This document shows positions 30,937-39,963 of a DNA stretch of 43,171 bases, piece by piece. The notes under the pieces are model-generated. The model had not been told where the DNA came from. It saw nothing but the letters and a program-made list of their open reading frames with translations, and did not search any database. Each line of letters starts with the position of its first letter. Positions within the stretch are counted from its first letter, which is position 1. Position numbers and translations under genes: made by a program. Source of the stretch: a virus; the IMG/VR virus record IMGVR_UViG_3300049717_000222, positions 1-43,171 of that record; one strand, written 5' to 3'.

Positions 30937-31512
30937 TTATTTAATATGCTTGAAAAAGCCACCAATTTGAATACCAGCAATTATAGTTTTCTGTGCTGTA
31001 TTAAATCCAAGTTGTAACCCACATCGAAAACCTTTTAATCCGGCATAATAAATAGCTCCGAAATCAACTCCTGGTGAGGCATTATCGGTTACTTTAGCTA
31101 TAGTATAAACTTTTTGGTTACCTGCAGTTGTCGAAGTATAAGTTGCCACAACCCAATCTCGATAATTACCTGTTGAATATCCTCCATAGATATAAAAATT
31201 TTCAATCATTTTAAAAGTTAGTCCTATATTAATATTTTCCCAATCTTCTTTATTTTCAGTTGAATAAAGCGAATATCCGGTGGCGGGAATATGACTATCT
31301 CTTGTTCTGTCAATAAAAATACCTTCAATACTTCCATATATCCCAACAGGATAAATGATGTTATGAACATAAATGCCAAATCCAATTAGACTATTGGCAA
31401 TCGCAGGTTGGTAAGAAATCATTAAAGATGTTCGATATACAGTATCATTTTTTGATTGTGTATATCCAAACAATGCGCTAAATAATAAAATTGTAGTAAT
31501 AATCCTTTTCAT
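30937..31512 (-). CDS. Outer-membrane beta-barrel-like protein
   Basis: 191 aa from the ATG at 31512; the upstream ATG at 31539 would hide the signal peptide. Signal peptide MKRIITTILLFSALFGYTQ, then alternating strands with Gly/Tyr-rich turns (LIGFGIYVHNIIYPVGIYGSIEGIF; NFYIYGGYSTGNYRDWVV; GVDFGAIYYAGLKGFRCGLQLGFN; TIIAGIQIGGFF). The pattern suits a small outer-membrane barrel. Lying among tail genes without a virion motif, it could change the surface of the infected or lysogenic cell, such as receptor masking or superinfection exclusion. That function is inferred. Confidence 0.6.
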   Translation of the reverse strand: MKRIITTILLFSALFGYTQSKNDTVYRTSLMISYQPAIANSLIGFGIYVHNIIYPVGIYGSIEGIFIDRTRDSHIPATGYSLYSTENKEDWENINIGLTFKMIENFYIYGGYSTGNYRDWVVATYTSTTAGNQKVYTIAKVTDNASPGVDFGAIYYAGLKGFRCGLQLGFNTAQKTIIAGIQIGGFFKHIK

Positions 31513-31514
31513 GG

Positions 31515-31535
31515 CCATGAGTTTTAAAAACCCAT
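31515..31535. repeat. Imperfect inverted repeat before the barrel gene
   Basis: CATGAGTTTT-A-AAAACCCATG with G-T mismatches, placed just upstream of the ATG. It may shield or regulate the start of gene 30937-31512. Confidence 0.4.
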
Positions 31536-31591
31536 GCAAGTTAAAAATAAATTTGAGGAGAAAAAATAGTATTTAAAGAGAATGATATATT

Positions 31592-32104
31592 TTAATACCC
31601 GCTCATTCCCTCTTTCGGCTCATCAAGCCATATAGCAGCATTGTAAACAAGATCCGAAACCTGGTAGAATATATCTGAGGTAAACATCACTCCCCAGTCG
31701 TTATCATAAACCGGCCCCATCATTTCATACTTTATCGAATTCATATCAATATCGGCCAGGTCATTCGAGCAGGTCTGAACATCATGCCTTATCTTCGAAA
31801 TAACCTGCAACCCAATCTGGAAAGATGATGCCATTGCATCCATCTCTGCCTTGTAATCGTTCAGTTCATTAACGTGCTGTAGTATGATAAACCCGTTCTT
31901 CAGGTTATTGAGAATATTATCATCATTCCCTGCAGCAATATCACCGGTTAACGCAGTAAGCACAAGTGCCGGATATTGTAATTTTGAGCGCACATCACCT
32001 TCAAGTTCATTAATATCCATGATATAAAAACCCTGAATATCCTTATGCCGGCCGGCAATGTCCTTGAAATAACCGATATAATTGGTAATATTGAGATCTT
32101 TCAT
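31592..32104 (-). CDS. Tail-region protein (170 aa)
   Basis: 170 aa, with no obvious signal or membrane segment. Alternating helices and strands: IDMNSIKYEMMGPVYDNDWGVMFTSDIFYQVSDLVYNA. In position it lies between the phage-conserved gene 32101-32907 and the barrel gene. It could be a tail terminator or minor tail protein. The start overlaps the preceding stop by 4 nt. Confidence 0.6.
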   Translation of the reverse strand: MKDLNITNYIGYFKDIAGRHKDIQGFYIMDINELEGDVRSKLQYPALVLTALTGDIAAGNDDNILNNLKNGFIILQHVNELNDYKAEMDAMASSFQIGLQVISKIRHDVQTCSNDLADIDMNSIKYEMMGPVYDNDWGVMFTSDIFYQVSDLVYNAAIWLDEPKEGMSGY

Positions 32105-32907
32105 CTTTTTTTCTCCTTTTCAATCTGCTGTTCTAACCTGAAATAATCAATTGCCTTTTGCTCCATTCCCATAAACACGTTGTACATATTGCTATTCATA
32201 ACCCGGTCTATCGATTCATCATCCGTATTACCATTTGCCAGACCAATTACTAAACTTGCCCATCCAAGATTTTCATCTCCAATCCCATTCTTCTGCCGGT
32301 AAATATTCGGAAATCTTGCCGGTAAACTTCCAAGAACCCCGGATACAAACAAAAAGATGCTGTATTTAACATCCTTATTCACCCGTGCCATTTGTTTGGT
32401 GCATACTGGTAAGGTGCGGTCCATTAATTTGATCCGGGGATCACTGGAAGAGGTAAAGTGTTTACGGATAAACCATACAAATTTCTTTTGCCGGTATAAT
32501 ATAGCAGCTATCTCGTTAAGGCAATGATCATCCTTGCTCTTGATATAGGCTTCATAACTGAGTTGTACCTTTATAAATTCTCCAAAAGTGCAGTAACCCA
32601 TCCCGTCATCAGGTCCGTAATACCATTTACGGCCGGTCCTTACCCTTGGAATCTTGTTTTGAGTCAGATCTACATGAGTAATAAGGAAATTAGTCGTTTC
32701 GGCCAGAAAATAAGCATCTTCATTATTAATTTTGGTAAGAAGACGCTTTTTGATATTCAGGAAGTTAGCTAATGCCCGTATTTTGAATTCTGTCACAGGT
32801 AATTTGCGGGAAAACAGGTTTGATACGAAAATCAACTGCTTTTTAGTCAGTTCATCCCACTTTGAGGGCAATTCTCGCTTTATTGAGCCAATTTCTACTA
32901 TATTCAT
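32101..32907 (-). CDS. Hypothetical phage-region protein (268 aa)
   Basis: 268 aa from the ATG at 32907, which overlaps the u-spanin stop as ATGA; an ATG at 32997 is 90 nt too far inside that gene. Mostly helical with many basic and aromatic residues (LTKKQLIFVSNLFSRKLPVTEFKIRALANFLNIKKRLL) and segments EFIKVQLSYEAYIKSK, GWASLVIGLANGN. No function can be named. It may be a tail or head-tail assembly protein by neighbourhood. Confidence 0.6.
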   Translation of the reverse strand: MNIVEIGSIKRELPSKWDELTKKQLIFVSNLFSRKLPVTEFKIRALANFLNIKKRLLTKINNEDAYFLAETTNFLITHVDLTQNKIPRVRTGRKWYYGPDDGMGYCTFGEFIKVQLSYEAYIKSKDDHCLNEIAAILYRQKKFVWFIRKHFTSSSDPRIKLMDRTLPVCTKQMARVNKDVKYSIFLFVSGVLGSLPARFPNIYRQKNGIGDENLGWASLVIGLANGNTDDESIDRVMNSNMYNVFMGMEQKAIDYFRLEQQIEKEKKR

Positions 32908-33458
32908 AGTAAAATCCTGCCTTTTATCTTCTTGTAGATGAAATATACGGCCACTATCACGCCCAACCCCCCGATTATGCCAAGGATAAGGCCCCAAGTA
33001 TTGTTCCTTTTGATCTTTTTACTGACTGTATCAGTGGATTTAGCCACATTAATCTGATCATTCTTCTTCAGATCCGACTGTGTATTTTGCTGTTTTTGCT
33101 CCGTTTTATTCTCATATTCCTGCCTTTTTACGGTCCTGTTGATGCGGATCGGCACGGTAACGGTAATCATTTTCCCCTGGTCGACCACCGTTGGATCTAT
33201 ATTCTTGGCCGGAATAATGACTTTTACGGTCGTATCCACCGATTCTGTAGTCTCAGTAGTGGAAGTTATCTGATCATGAGTATCGGTTTTGATTTGAGTA
33301 TTGGTTTTTAACTCATCATGGTTCTTGGCAATTGAATCCGTTTGAGTCTTATTCTTCTGGATATCCTTTGAAACAGTGCATCCTGAAATAAACATACTGA
33401 TCAGAAACAAAAGGATGATCAATCCAACAAAGCAAAGATCGGTAGAATGTTTTTTCAT
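32904..33458 (-). CDS. Unimolecular spanin (u-spanin)-like lipoprotein
   Basis: 184 aa. It has an N-terminal lipoprotein signal with a lipobox (LISMFISGC, Cys27) and a C-terminal membrane helix (NTWGLILGIIGGLGVIVAVYFIYKKIKG, res 153-180). The middle is Thr/Lys/Gln-rich, with a predicted strand-helix linker. Outer-membrane lipid anchor plus inner-membrane helix in one protein is the topology of u-spanins such as phage T1 gp11, which fuse the inner and outer membranes in lysis. It sits near the endolysin and holin candidates. The alternative is an ordinary lipoprotein with a spurious C-terminal helix. Confidence 0.75.
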   Translation of the reverse strand: MKKHSTDLCFVGLIILLFLISMFISGCTVSKDIQKNKTQTDSIAKNHDELKTNTQIKTDTHDQITSTTETTESVDTTVKVIIPAKNIDPTVVDQGKMITVTVPIRINRTVKRQEYENKTEQKQQNTQSDLKKNDQINVAKSTDTVSKKIKRNNTWGLILGIIGGLGVIVAVYFIYKKIKGRILL

Positions 33459-33459
33459 C

Positions 33460-35349
33460 TTAATGGGATAATGGAGGACATTGACAAGTGAAAGAATTAA
33501 CGGTCACCGGAAAAGTGAATGTACCGGCATTGGTTATGCAGGTGACATTTCCATTCTGATTAACGGCTCCCGTTGTCACCGTCACCGATGAAGAATATTT
33601 TCCTTTTGTAATAACCCATCCTGATGGCACCGACCATATATAGGTCGATAATCCGGTCAGGGGAGTAATGAAGTAAATCTGATTCTTTAAATTCGGATGT
33701 TGTACTGTTGTCCCGGATATAGAATAGGATATTGTTGAAGCTGAAGTTGTAAAACTAACCTGACTGCCGTACGCTGTGCCGGCGCTATTGGTTGCATAAG
33801 CTCGTAAATAATAAAGAGTACTGACAGTCAATCCGGTAAGACTACTCGAATATGTTCCGGTACCGGTTCCATCTGTGGTATGACTATTTGAAATAGTAGG
33901 ACTGGCACTCGTACTCCAGCACACTCCTTTTGCTGTAACCGTTGCACCGCCATCAGAAGTCACATTTCCACCCCCTGAGGCAGTTGTCTGCGTAATGCTT
34001 GTAGCAGAAGTTGTGTTTATAGTGGGAATCACTACAACCGGAGGTGAGCCTACCTGATACTCTACCGGCCCGATATCTATGGCCGATCCTGAAACCCTGG
34101 GATTCCCCAAATAGTCTGTCATAATGAATGAAGCTGAATAACCTGCATCTTTCAATGGCGAAGTCACTTGAAAATTTCCAAGTGTATCAGTAAACTGTGC
34201 AGTAGCAATCGAAGCATTCTCATAGTTGTTTCGCTGAATGGTATTGCTTGTAGAAGTTTCAATATATCCGGATCCTGGATTCAGGACGACATTGTTTTCA
34301 ATAACATTCCCAACTGATGCTGTCGAATTAAAATCTATTCCGTAACTCTTTGGCGAGACAATCAGATCATTAATAAAATTAATGGCATACCCTGTTGGAG
34401 AACCTGAAACATCTCCAACATAGATTCCATGAGCCGATGATTGAGAGCCTCCATAATCTGGATACCAGATCTCGTTATTGAAGATGTTACCTGCAAATGC
34501 AAACACATCCATTCCATCTTCCTTACATCTGAAAGCAGTATTACCATAAACAAAACAAGAGTCTCCACCGCCGATCATAAACCCGGCATTTTGGCTTGGT
34601 GTATCCGATGTTCCTGCATAAAGAACCAGGTTGTTATAGATCCTGCAGTCCTGAGTGGCCGAGCTCACCTGGATCCCATCCCACCCCGCATGATCAACTA
34701 TATTATTATAAATCCTCACATGAATTAAAACTGACGGCCAAAGAATACTATCGTTTCCGCTACAGGTAACTCCCCATCCTGTATAATGAGTATTCCCTAC
34801 ATACATTCCTTCGTTGGTGGTATGACCCAACCAACAATCATGAATTACTGTATTATACTGAGTAAAGTTTGAACGATAGGCATATCCACCACATGCAGGG
34901 TCAGTCTTATAAAACAATCCAGCCAATGCTGTACTATCAATTCTTATGTGATCAACCTCTACATCGGAGGAAAGATCACCAACCGACATCCCGGCACCCC
35001 CCGATGACTTCGAAACATTGAACCCATAGAAGGTTCCTATTGTTCCTATTCCCGTAAACCGACAGAATGTACAACCTCCGACCTTTATCCCATAGGTGAA
35101 ATTTGTGTGAATGATAACCTGTCCACCTTTGTTCATGAAAATTATTGGATGTAATGCCGTTCCTGTGAAATTCTTGACATAGATGTAATCGTAATTTCCA
35201 TGTGTGAAAAATAAAGTATCTCCGGGTCCTACTGCATTGTAAGGCGCTGATGTTCCAACCAGGTAATTTGTATTTGCCGGAACTGTAACATTACCGGCAA
35301 TTCCTTGAATTGCTAACAATGCAAGGAATAAAAAGAGTAATTTTTTCAT
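33460..35349 (-). CDS. Secreted right-handed beta-helix protein with Fn3-like and PKD-like ends
   Basis: 629 aa. Signal peptide (MKKLLFLFLALLAIQGIAG), then a beta-helix region of about 400 aa with repeated asparagine ladders (RIYNNIVDHAG; CRIYNNLVLYAG; NIFNNEIWYP; VIENNVVLNPG), then an Fn3-like domain (KGVCWSTSASPTISNSHTTDGTG; LTGLTVSTLYYLRAYATNSAG) and a PKD-like C-terminal domain. It resembles pectate-lyase-type or polysaccharide-processing proteins. No catalytic residues could be assigned. In phage it could be a tailspike depolymerase, but the signal peptide suggests export from the cell. Confidence 0.75.
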   Translation of the reverse strand: MKKLLFLFLALLAIQGIAGNVTVPANTNYLVGTSAPYNAVGPGDTLFFTHGNYDYIYVKNFTGTALHPIIFMNKGGQVIIHTNFTYGIKVGGCTFCRFTGIGTIGTFYGFNVSKSSGGAGMSVGDLSSDVEVDHIRIDSTALAGLFYKTDPACGGYAYRSNFTQYNTVIHDCWLGHTTNEGMYVGNTHYTGWGVTCSGNDSILWPSVLIHVRIYNNIVDHAGWDGIQVSSATQDCRIYNNLVLYAGTSDTPSQNAGFMIGGGDSCFVYGNTAFRCKEDGMDVFAFAGNIFNNEIWYPDYGGSQSSAHGIYVGDVSGSPTGYAINFINDLIVSPKSYGIDFNSTASVGNVIENNVVLNPGSGYIETSTSNTIQRNNYENASIATAQFTDTLGNFQVTSPLKDAGYSASFIMTDYLGNPRVSGSAIDIGPVEYQVGSPPVVVIPTINTTSATSITQTTASGGGNVTSDGGATVTAKGVCWSTSASPTISNSHTTDGTGTGTYSSSLTGLTVSTLYYLRAYATNSAGTAYGSQVSFTTSASTISYSISGTTVQHPNLKNQIYFITPLTGLSTYIWSVPSGWVITKGKYSSSVTVTTGAVNQNGNVTCITNAGTFTFPVTVNSFTCQCPPLSH

Positions 35350-35939
35350 GGTTTTCGATTATCAATTATTATTATATCATCCTCCCTGACGATATACCAA
35401 TATGGAACTAATTTAGTATCGTTGGAATATTTATCAGGGTATACCCACTTAAGAACCTGGTGTGTTGTCTCATAACAATTTTCACAAGCCATACCCATAA
35501 GCGGAAATAGGTTAATGTTCAGATAGGCATAAAGAAGCCAAAGAACAAGCGTTAAATATCCATAGGTAACAGAATGCCATTCAAGTTCCAGGCATCCATC
35601 TAAGGATTTAATCTCCTGTTCAGTTGTGAAATCAGGGGAAGCGAGTATAATAAAATTATCATCCATTGAATAAGCATCAAGGAATTTAGTTGGCTTAAAT
35701 CCCTGGGAGATACTTTCATAAATCCTCCATTTCCCGGCTTCAAATTGAAGTGTCCCCCAATGAGAATTAATCCATTTACCAAGAATCTTAGGAATAGGTA
35801 TCTTATCTGTCAGTTTCTTTTTTTTAGCGACATGCTTCATTACTGAAATAATAGACCGGCTTAAAAATGAAGTACCGGCAATACCGAATCTCATTCCGTT
35901 TCTTAATTTTCCCGTTGGAATAGGAAAACTCATAATCAA
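35346..35939 (-). CDS. Permuted NlpC/P60-like (YiiX-type) putative amidase
   Basis: 197 aa. HWGTLQFEAGKWRIYESISQGF (res 57-78 region) matches the His-Gly...Glu motif, and GMACENCYETTHQ later supplies the Cys; this His-before-Cys order is that of permuted NlpC/P60 (YiiX/LRAT) enzymes. A hydrophobic stretch (LTLVLWLLYAYLNINLF) lies between them. It may be a second peptidoglycan-cutting or lipid-processing protein in the lysis cassette. It overlaps the holin-like gene by 4 nt and the beta-helix gene by 4 nt. Confidence 0.55.
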   Translation of the reverse strand: MIMSFPIPTGKLRNGMRFGIAGTSFLSRSIISVMKHVAKKKKLTDKIPIPKILGKWINSHWGTLQFEAGKWRIYESISQGFKPTKFLDAYSMDDNFIILASPDFTTEQEIKSLDGCLELEWHSVTYGYLTLVLWLLYAYLNINLFPLMGMACENCYETTHQVLKWVYPDKYSNDTKLVPYWYIVREDDIIIIDNRKP

Positions 35940-36262
35940 GAAGATTTAATTTCTGTTGATTTGTCTATTGATTTATCTATTGTAGTGGTTGCGGTTGAAG
36001 TTTCAATCTTTGCTCCGCCGATCATAGATCCTTTTGGTGAAAACCATTCCGGTACTGTAAGACCCCACATTCCAAAAGTAAATCCTATTGTTCCATACCA
36101 AATTACATCTGATATGGTTGTTCCGCTTAAATGAGCGGCAACTTCCTTATACATAAGAAAGAGGCCGAAATAAGCCCCTATTCTCTTACTGCTGGCTACT
36201 AATCCTTGATCTTCGAAGAATCCGGCAAACCATGAGATAAAAGTTTTTAAGTTTGCATTCAT
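35936..36262 (-). CDS. Holin-like membrane protein
   Basis: 108 aa. It has an amphipathic N-terminus ([13 protein letters not shown]) and hydrophobic segments around residues 27-45 and 55-75 ([34 protein letters not shown]), then a polar Ser/Thr/Lys-rich C-terminus, as in class II holins. It overlaps the endolysin by 4 nt. Confidence 0.65.
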   Translation of the reverse strand: MNANLKTFISWFAGFFEDQGLVASSKRIGAYFGLFLMYKEVAAHLSGTTISDVIWYGTIGFTFGMWGLTVPEWFSPKGSMIGGAKIETSTATTTIDKSIDKSTEIKSS

Positions 36263-36780
36263 GTTGAAAATTTAAAATCGTTTAACCTATTCACCCAGCC
36301 ATCAATGAATCTTTGCTGATCGGGATCATTTTTGACAATATTGTTTAGAAAATTTACTCTCGCATTGAAAATCTTGGCAAACAACTCATCCTGCTTGGCA
36401 AGATTAAGTACAGCGATCGTCTTTGGACCTACAATACCATCTGCCACGACTCCCAAAATATGTTGTGGAATAATGATTCCCCATTTACCTGATCCCCAAA
36501 CCCAGTCAACCACTATGTTTGCTATTGACTGATTGATGATATTATCAGCTTTCCAGCGATCCCAATAGTATATTTTTAAAACTTTTGTAGCATCATCCCG
36601 GGTCAAAAGTTTAAGATCGTCAACATCGATATCACTATCACCGTCTTTATCATACCCGCACTGTCTCCATGTATTCAAAGTAATACCCATGTTGGTAGCA
36701 CCGCCATGATCCTGTGGGTCATCCACAAAACCACCCTCCCATTTGAAGATGATCGGTGCCAATAATTCAACCTTTGCCAT
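36259..36780 (-). CDS. GH108 endolysin (N-acetylmuramidase-type)
   Basis: 173 aa, typical GH108 length. [28 protein letters not shown] (res 12-38) contains the catalytic Glu15 in the EGG motif and the DHGGAT block. An EF-hand/dockerin-like insertion follows ([17 protein letters not shown]), common in Bacteroidota members, and [15 protein letters not shown] is the PG_binding_3 motif. It cleaves the cell wall glycan. There is no signal peptide, so it depends on a holin. It overlaps the next gene upstream by 14 nt. Confidence 0.93.
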   Translation of the reverse strand: MAKVELLAPIIFKWEGGFVDDPQDHGGATNMGITLNTWRQCGYDKDGDSDIDVDDLKLLTRDDATKVLKIYYWDRWKADNIINQSIANIVVDWVWGSGKWGIIIPQHILGVVADGIVGPKTIAVLNLAKQDELFAKIFNARVNFLNNIVKNDPDQQRFIDGWVNRLNDFKFST

Positions 36781-37039
36781 TTAATTTAGCTATATCAACT
36801 GCATTAATATTGATCTTTTCCCACATTTTTTCATGATCCTCACGGTTTTCATGCATTGACTGATCAATAGATTCTGATTTTGTGTGAAAAGATTTCCGGC
36901 ATTCATCACAATTTGCCTTTATCGCTAAGACAGTATTTATCTTTACGATAAACTGCTTTAAATAAATCGTTCCAAATGGTATAAATACTACTTCAAAAAA
37001 CTTTATAAAATCAAGACCACTTGAGACTTGAATGTTCAT
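36767..37039 (-). CDS. Small membrane protein with CxxC motif, lysis region
   Basis: 90 aa. A hydrophobic N-terminus ([24 protein letters not shown]) is followed by [14 protein letters not shown] and a charged helix ([14 protein letters not shown]). Holin/antiholin pairs often include such a short protein; the assignment is tentative. It overlaps both neighbours. Confidence 0.5.
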   Translation of the reverse strand: MNIQVSSGLDFIKFFEVVFIPFGTIYLKQFIVKINTVLAIKANCDECRKSFHTKSESIDQSMHENREDHEKMWEKININAVDIAKLNGKG

Positions 37040-37245
37040 TGGATCAGAAATATTAAAAGTTGTGCAATTACAGCCGTTTGAATGAAGTTCTTTAAATTAA
37101 AAAATCCCTTTTCGGCATCAATTACTATCTGATCGAAGATAGTCTGTCTGGATGCTGATACCTGATCCCATTTGAACATAATAACAAACCATGCAATAAT
37201 TGTAATGACTAACCCGGTAGTTTGTAGTATTAAGTTTATTGTCAT
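37036..37245 (-). CDS. Holin-like two-span membrane protein (69 aa)
   Basis: 69 aa when starting at the ATG at 37245; a longer frame from 37326 would overlap the DUF6712 gene by 59 nt. Two hydrophobic segments (LILQTTGLVITIIAWFVIMF and FIQTAVIAQLLIFLI) flank a charged loop (DQIVIDAEKGF). A candidate holin or antiholin alongside 35936-36262. Confidence 0.6.
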   Translation of the reverse strand: MTINLILQTTGLVITIIAWFVIMFKWDQVSASRQTIFDQIVIDAEKGFFNLKNFIQTAVIAQLLIFLIQ

Positions 37246-37267
37246 TTCTATTATATTTTTATGGGGT

Positions 37268-38269
37268 TTATGCAACAAATATTCCTCTTGTCTTATCATT
37301 CTTAAACTGACCTCGATCCATCTCATTCACACCTGTAGCAATCATTGCCGTTGAGTGGAAATAAGTAGCATATTTTGTTTCGGAAGCATTACTATCAAGA
37401 TATTCCTGCAATCCTTTCAGTTCTGCCAAGCCATCCGACTCGTTTGCCTGTTGCATCACCGATACCCTGTCCCGGTTTGCGAATGCTTTCCCTTGAACCT
37501 TATCGAATGTATTTGCCGATGTCTCAAACACTCCCCAGTCAAGTACATCTATTTTTATCTCCTGTAGTGCGCGGGCCATGGTGAGATGAGCCAAAGGAGC
37601 GCGGATAAGTTCAATCACTTTTTTATCATCCTCCGAGAGATCTCCGCTTCCGCTTCCATTCATCTTTGCTTTCAGCTCATTATAATAAGGAAGGCCAAGA
37701 GTGGGAAGGATAAACTTGTTTTCAATGCTGACAATAATCGGCTTGATGGAAATAAATACTCTCCGGCTTTCCCGGATGTCGATCGCCTTCTGAAAATCTT
37801 TCGCATTCGGAATAAAGGTGTCAAAATTTGGAGATTCATATTCCGGGAATTGAACTTTATTGTCATCCAGGTATTTCAAAACGATATCCATTGCCACATT
37901 TGCCCTGGCAAGCCATGATTCTTTCACATTCTGGATCATGAATTGAGGAGCGGTCTTATGAGTTTCGGTCTGTGATACCTGTATTCCTGCACTGGAGACA
38001 AGTACCGACATCTCATCTGATCCTATCCAGAGTGCATATAATGCAATTGGAACCCGGATCTTGGCAAGTACCGGATCATATTTTAACGAATCATACGATC
38101 CGCTTCCATTTACAATATTATCCAGGAGTTTATAAAACGAATCTCCGATGAAAGGGACTATATATTGTGCCTCTGCCTGATCAACATAAGGTTGCCAATT
38201 TGCCAAATCATTGGAAATATTGATAGCCGAAGCTGCCTTTATCTGTTTGATGTCATTAATGAGTGCCAT
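37268..38269 (-). CDS. DUF6712-like phage structural protein
   Basis: 333 aa. Repeated layout of two similar halves: YVDQAEAQYIVPFIGDSFYKLLDN / IVSIENKFILPTLGLPYYNELKAKM, each with helices and a 'V-P-I-A-L' or 'RAPLAHL' core. It matches the DUF6712 type that follows portal genes in Bacteroidota phages and may be a head-tail connector. The ATG overlaps the portal stop by one base (TAATG). Confidence 0.75.
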   Translation of the reverse strand: MALINDIKQIKAASAINISNDLANWQPYVDQAEAQYIVPFIGDSFYKLLDNIVNGSGSYDSLKYDPVLAKIRVPIALYALWIGSDEMSVLVSSAGIQVSQTETHKTAPQFMIQNVKESWLARANVAMDIVLKYLDDNKVQFPEYESPNFDTFIPNAKDFQKAIDIRESRRVFISIKPIIVSIENKFILPTLGLPYYNELKAKMNGSGSGDLSEDDKKVIELIRAPLAHLTMARALQEIKIDVLDWGVFETSANTFDKVQGKAFANRDRVSVMQQANESDGLAELKGLQEYLDSNASETKYATYFHSTAMIATGVNEMDRGQFKNDKTRGIFVA

Positions 38270-39627
38270 TAACTTTGATTTGAGTCAATACGTTGTGCTG
38301 TTTTTGATGGATGCTGGTCCTGAGTCTGGCTTGTATCCACATTCACATAATCAAACTCGATGGTGGGATCCCAATGATTGAAATCCCGTATAAAATACAA
38401 TGGTTGTAATGTCTTCTGTCGGTAAATACCCATATTGGCATTAAGCAGCCAGTATGCTTCACGTTTGTTGGATCCGGACCCGGATGACATCCTACCACCG
38501 CCTCCTGGAATGCCTTCACCACCGATAATCGCCGGGTCGACACCGATTCCAAAAAGAAGTTCAGAGTTGGCAGCCTGTGAATCCGGTAAATAAGCTCCAT
38601 CCTGGAGTTTATTGTCGATCACATTAATTGTCCATCCATCCTTTAATTTCTTCTCGATGGGATCCCAGGTAAGAAAGGAAACAAAACTCTTCCCTGAATT
38701 CTCAACATCCGAAAGAAAATCGTTCAGATCATCAAGGGTCTGTTGAATTCCTTGTGCTTTCTGTTCCTTCGTATATGAGGGGGATGGATATTTGTTTTCA
38801 AAGTAATAATCCGGTATCTGAACATGATATTTAATGGTCATCTGATTCTTCATCAGGGCATACTTCAGGGCCGGAACCTTGGAGGCAATTTCCATCCATT
38901 TATTTACACGAAGTGAATTCCATGCGGCCAGCGAATAATAGGTAGTATTCGGAGTCTTATAACAAATCTGCATGGCAAATTTCCCATCCGGATATGTTAT
39001 CCCATTATACTGATCAGGATCCCACATTGGAATATCCTGAACAATAGCCGGGTTATAAATATTTGGGATGATATCCCATTGAGCCGAATAAAAAAGGGTC
39101 TTGATCTTGAAATCAACTTTATCCATCTGCGAAACTCGGCAATAAGCTGCATCCTTTACAAAAACTCGGTTTATCTTATCCTTTCCCCTGTTGAGAATGA
39201 TCTCGAGCCAGCCGTTATAGAAAGTCTCCAATGCCAGGATAAGATCCGGCCATACAAAGTTGATCTTGTTAAGATTGAAGAAAGCCACCACCTCCGGATC
39301 TGTCACTATTTCTTTTTTCATCTCTCCGGTAACAGCATCCTTGATATTGCGATAAGCAATGATTCCCCGGCCAAAATGTACCGTTTGCCTTTGCTCTATT
39401 GCCTTCGATGCAACATGGCATTTGCCCAGATCCTCCAGAACATGTTGTGGAAACAAATTGTCATCTCCCCAAACTGAATATGGTAACCCGGTCCAGTCCC
39501 TGGGCAACGCTGGCTTATCCTTGGATGTATCCTTATCTGGTTTTGTCAATCCTTTTCCGGTAACTATTGCCTTTCCACCTGGTAGAATTGCATAACCTTC
39601 TGAAATTAATACGGGATCTCTTTTCAT
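38269..39627 (-). CDS. Portal protein (putative)
   Basis: 452 aa from ATG 39627; an upstream TTG codon is less likely. Features of portals: a Cys/His-free alpha-rich body, LPYSVWGDDNLFPQHVLEDL near the start, a beta wing, and a C-terminal segment (GGEGIPGGGGRMSSGSGSNKREAYWLLNANMGIYRQKTLQPLYFI) typical of Bacteroidota portal-like proteins. Its place between the terminase region and DUF6712 supports it. The ATG overlaps the stop of the preceding gene (TGATG). Confidence 0.8.
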   Translation of the reverse strand: MKRDPVLISEGYAILPGGKAIVTGKGLTKPDKDTSKDKPALPRDWTGLPYSVWGDDNLFPQHVLEDLGKCHVASKAIEQRQTVHFGRGIIAYRNIKDAVTGEMKKEIVTDPEVVAFFNLNKINFVWPDLILALETFYNGWLEIILNRGKDKINRVFVKDAAYCRVSQMDKVDFKIKTLFYSAQWDIIPNIYNPAIVQDIPMWDPDQYNGITYPDGKFAMQICYKTPNTTYYSLAAWNSLRVNKWMEIASKVPALKYALMKNQMTIKYHVQIPDYYFENKYPSPSYTKEQKAQGIQQTLDDLNDFLSDVENSGKSFVSFLTWDPIEKKLKDGWTINVIDNKLQDGAYLPDSQAANSELLFGIGVDPAIIGGEGIPGGGGRMSSGSGSNKREAYWLLNANMGIYRQKTLQPLYFIRDFNHWDPTIEFDYVNVDTSQTQDQHPSKTAQRIDSNQS

Positions 39628-39959
39628 CAAAAACAAACTTTTTGGCCGTTAAATCCGATAATCAACCGGATATGAATCTTTCTTATCTGCCCATTTGATA
39701 ACAATAGATTTCTTGTTGAATTGACCCAATGTTTAGGGGCCTTTGGTATCTTTGCAATCTCACTCTTTGCATTTCGCGTATCAAAAACAACTTTTCCATT
39801 CCTTTTCCCAACACATTTACAGACATCCTTCAGCTCTATTATCTCTCCTCCGATTTGTTTTGCTCTATCAGCCGTTACAAACTTGATATCGAACCTTACC
39901 GGATTATTATTTCTATCCAGCTTGTCCATTATTTCAAGAACCTGGCCGAGTCGAATCAT
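39627..39959 (-). CDS. Hypothetical protein before portal (110 aa)
   Basis: 110 aa, no recognised family. It is basic (VGKRNGKVVFDTRNAKSEIAKIPKAPKHW, RKIHIRLIIGF) with a small beta-rich N-terminus (FDIKFVTADRAKQIGGEIIELKDV). A phage-type promoter ends 4 nt before the ATG, so it is the leaderless first gene of the portal-lysis-tail transcript. The portal start overlaps its stop. Confidence 0.6.
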   Translation of the reverse strand: MIRLGQVLEIMDKLDRNNNPVRFDIKFVTADRAKQIGGEIIELKDVCKCVGKRNGKVVFDTRNAKSEIAKIPKAPKHWVNSTRNLLLSNGQIRKIHIRLIIGFNGQKVCF

Positions 39960-39963
39960 ACTA

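Noticed and set aside
37245-37326. Longer start for the holin-like gene 37036-37245
   Set aside because: It overlaps the DUF6712 gene by 59 nt, and the extra residues lack hydrophobic or SD support.
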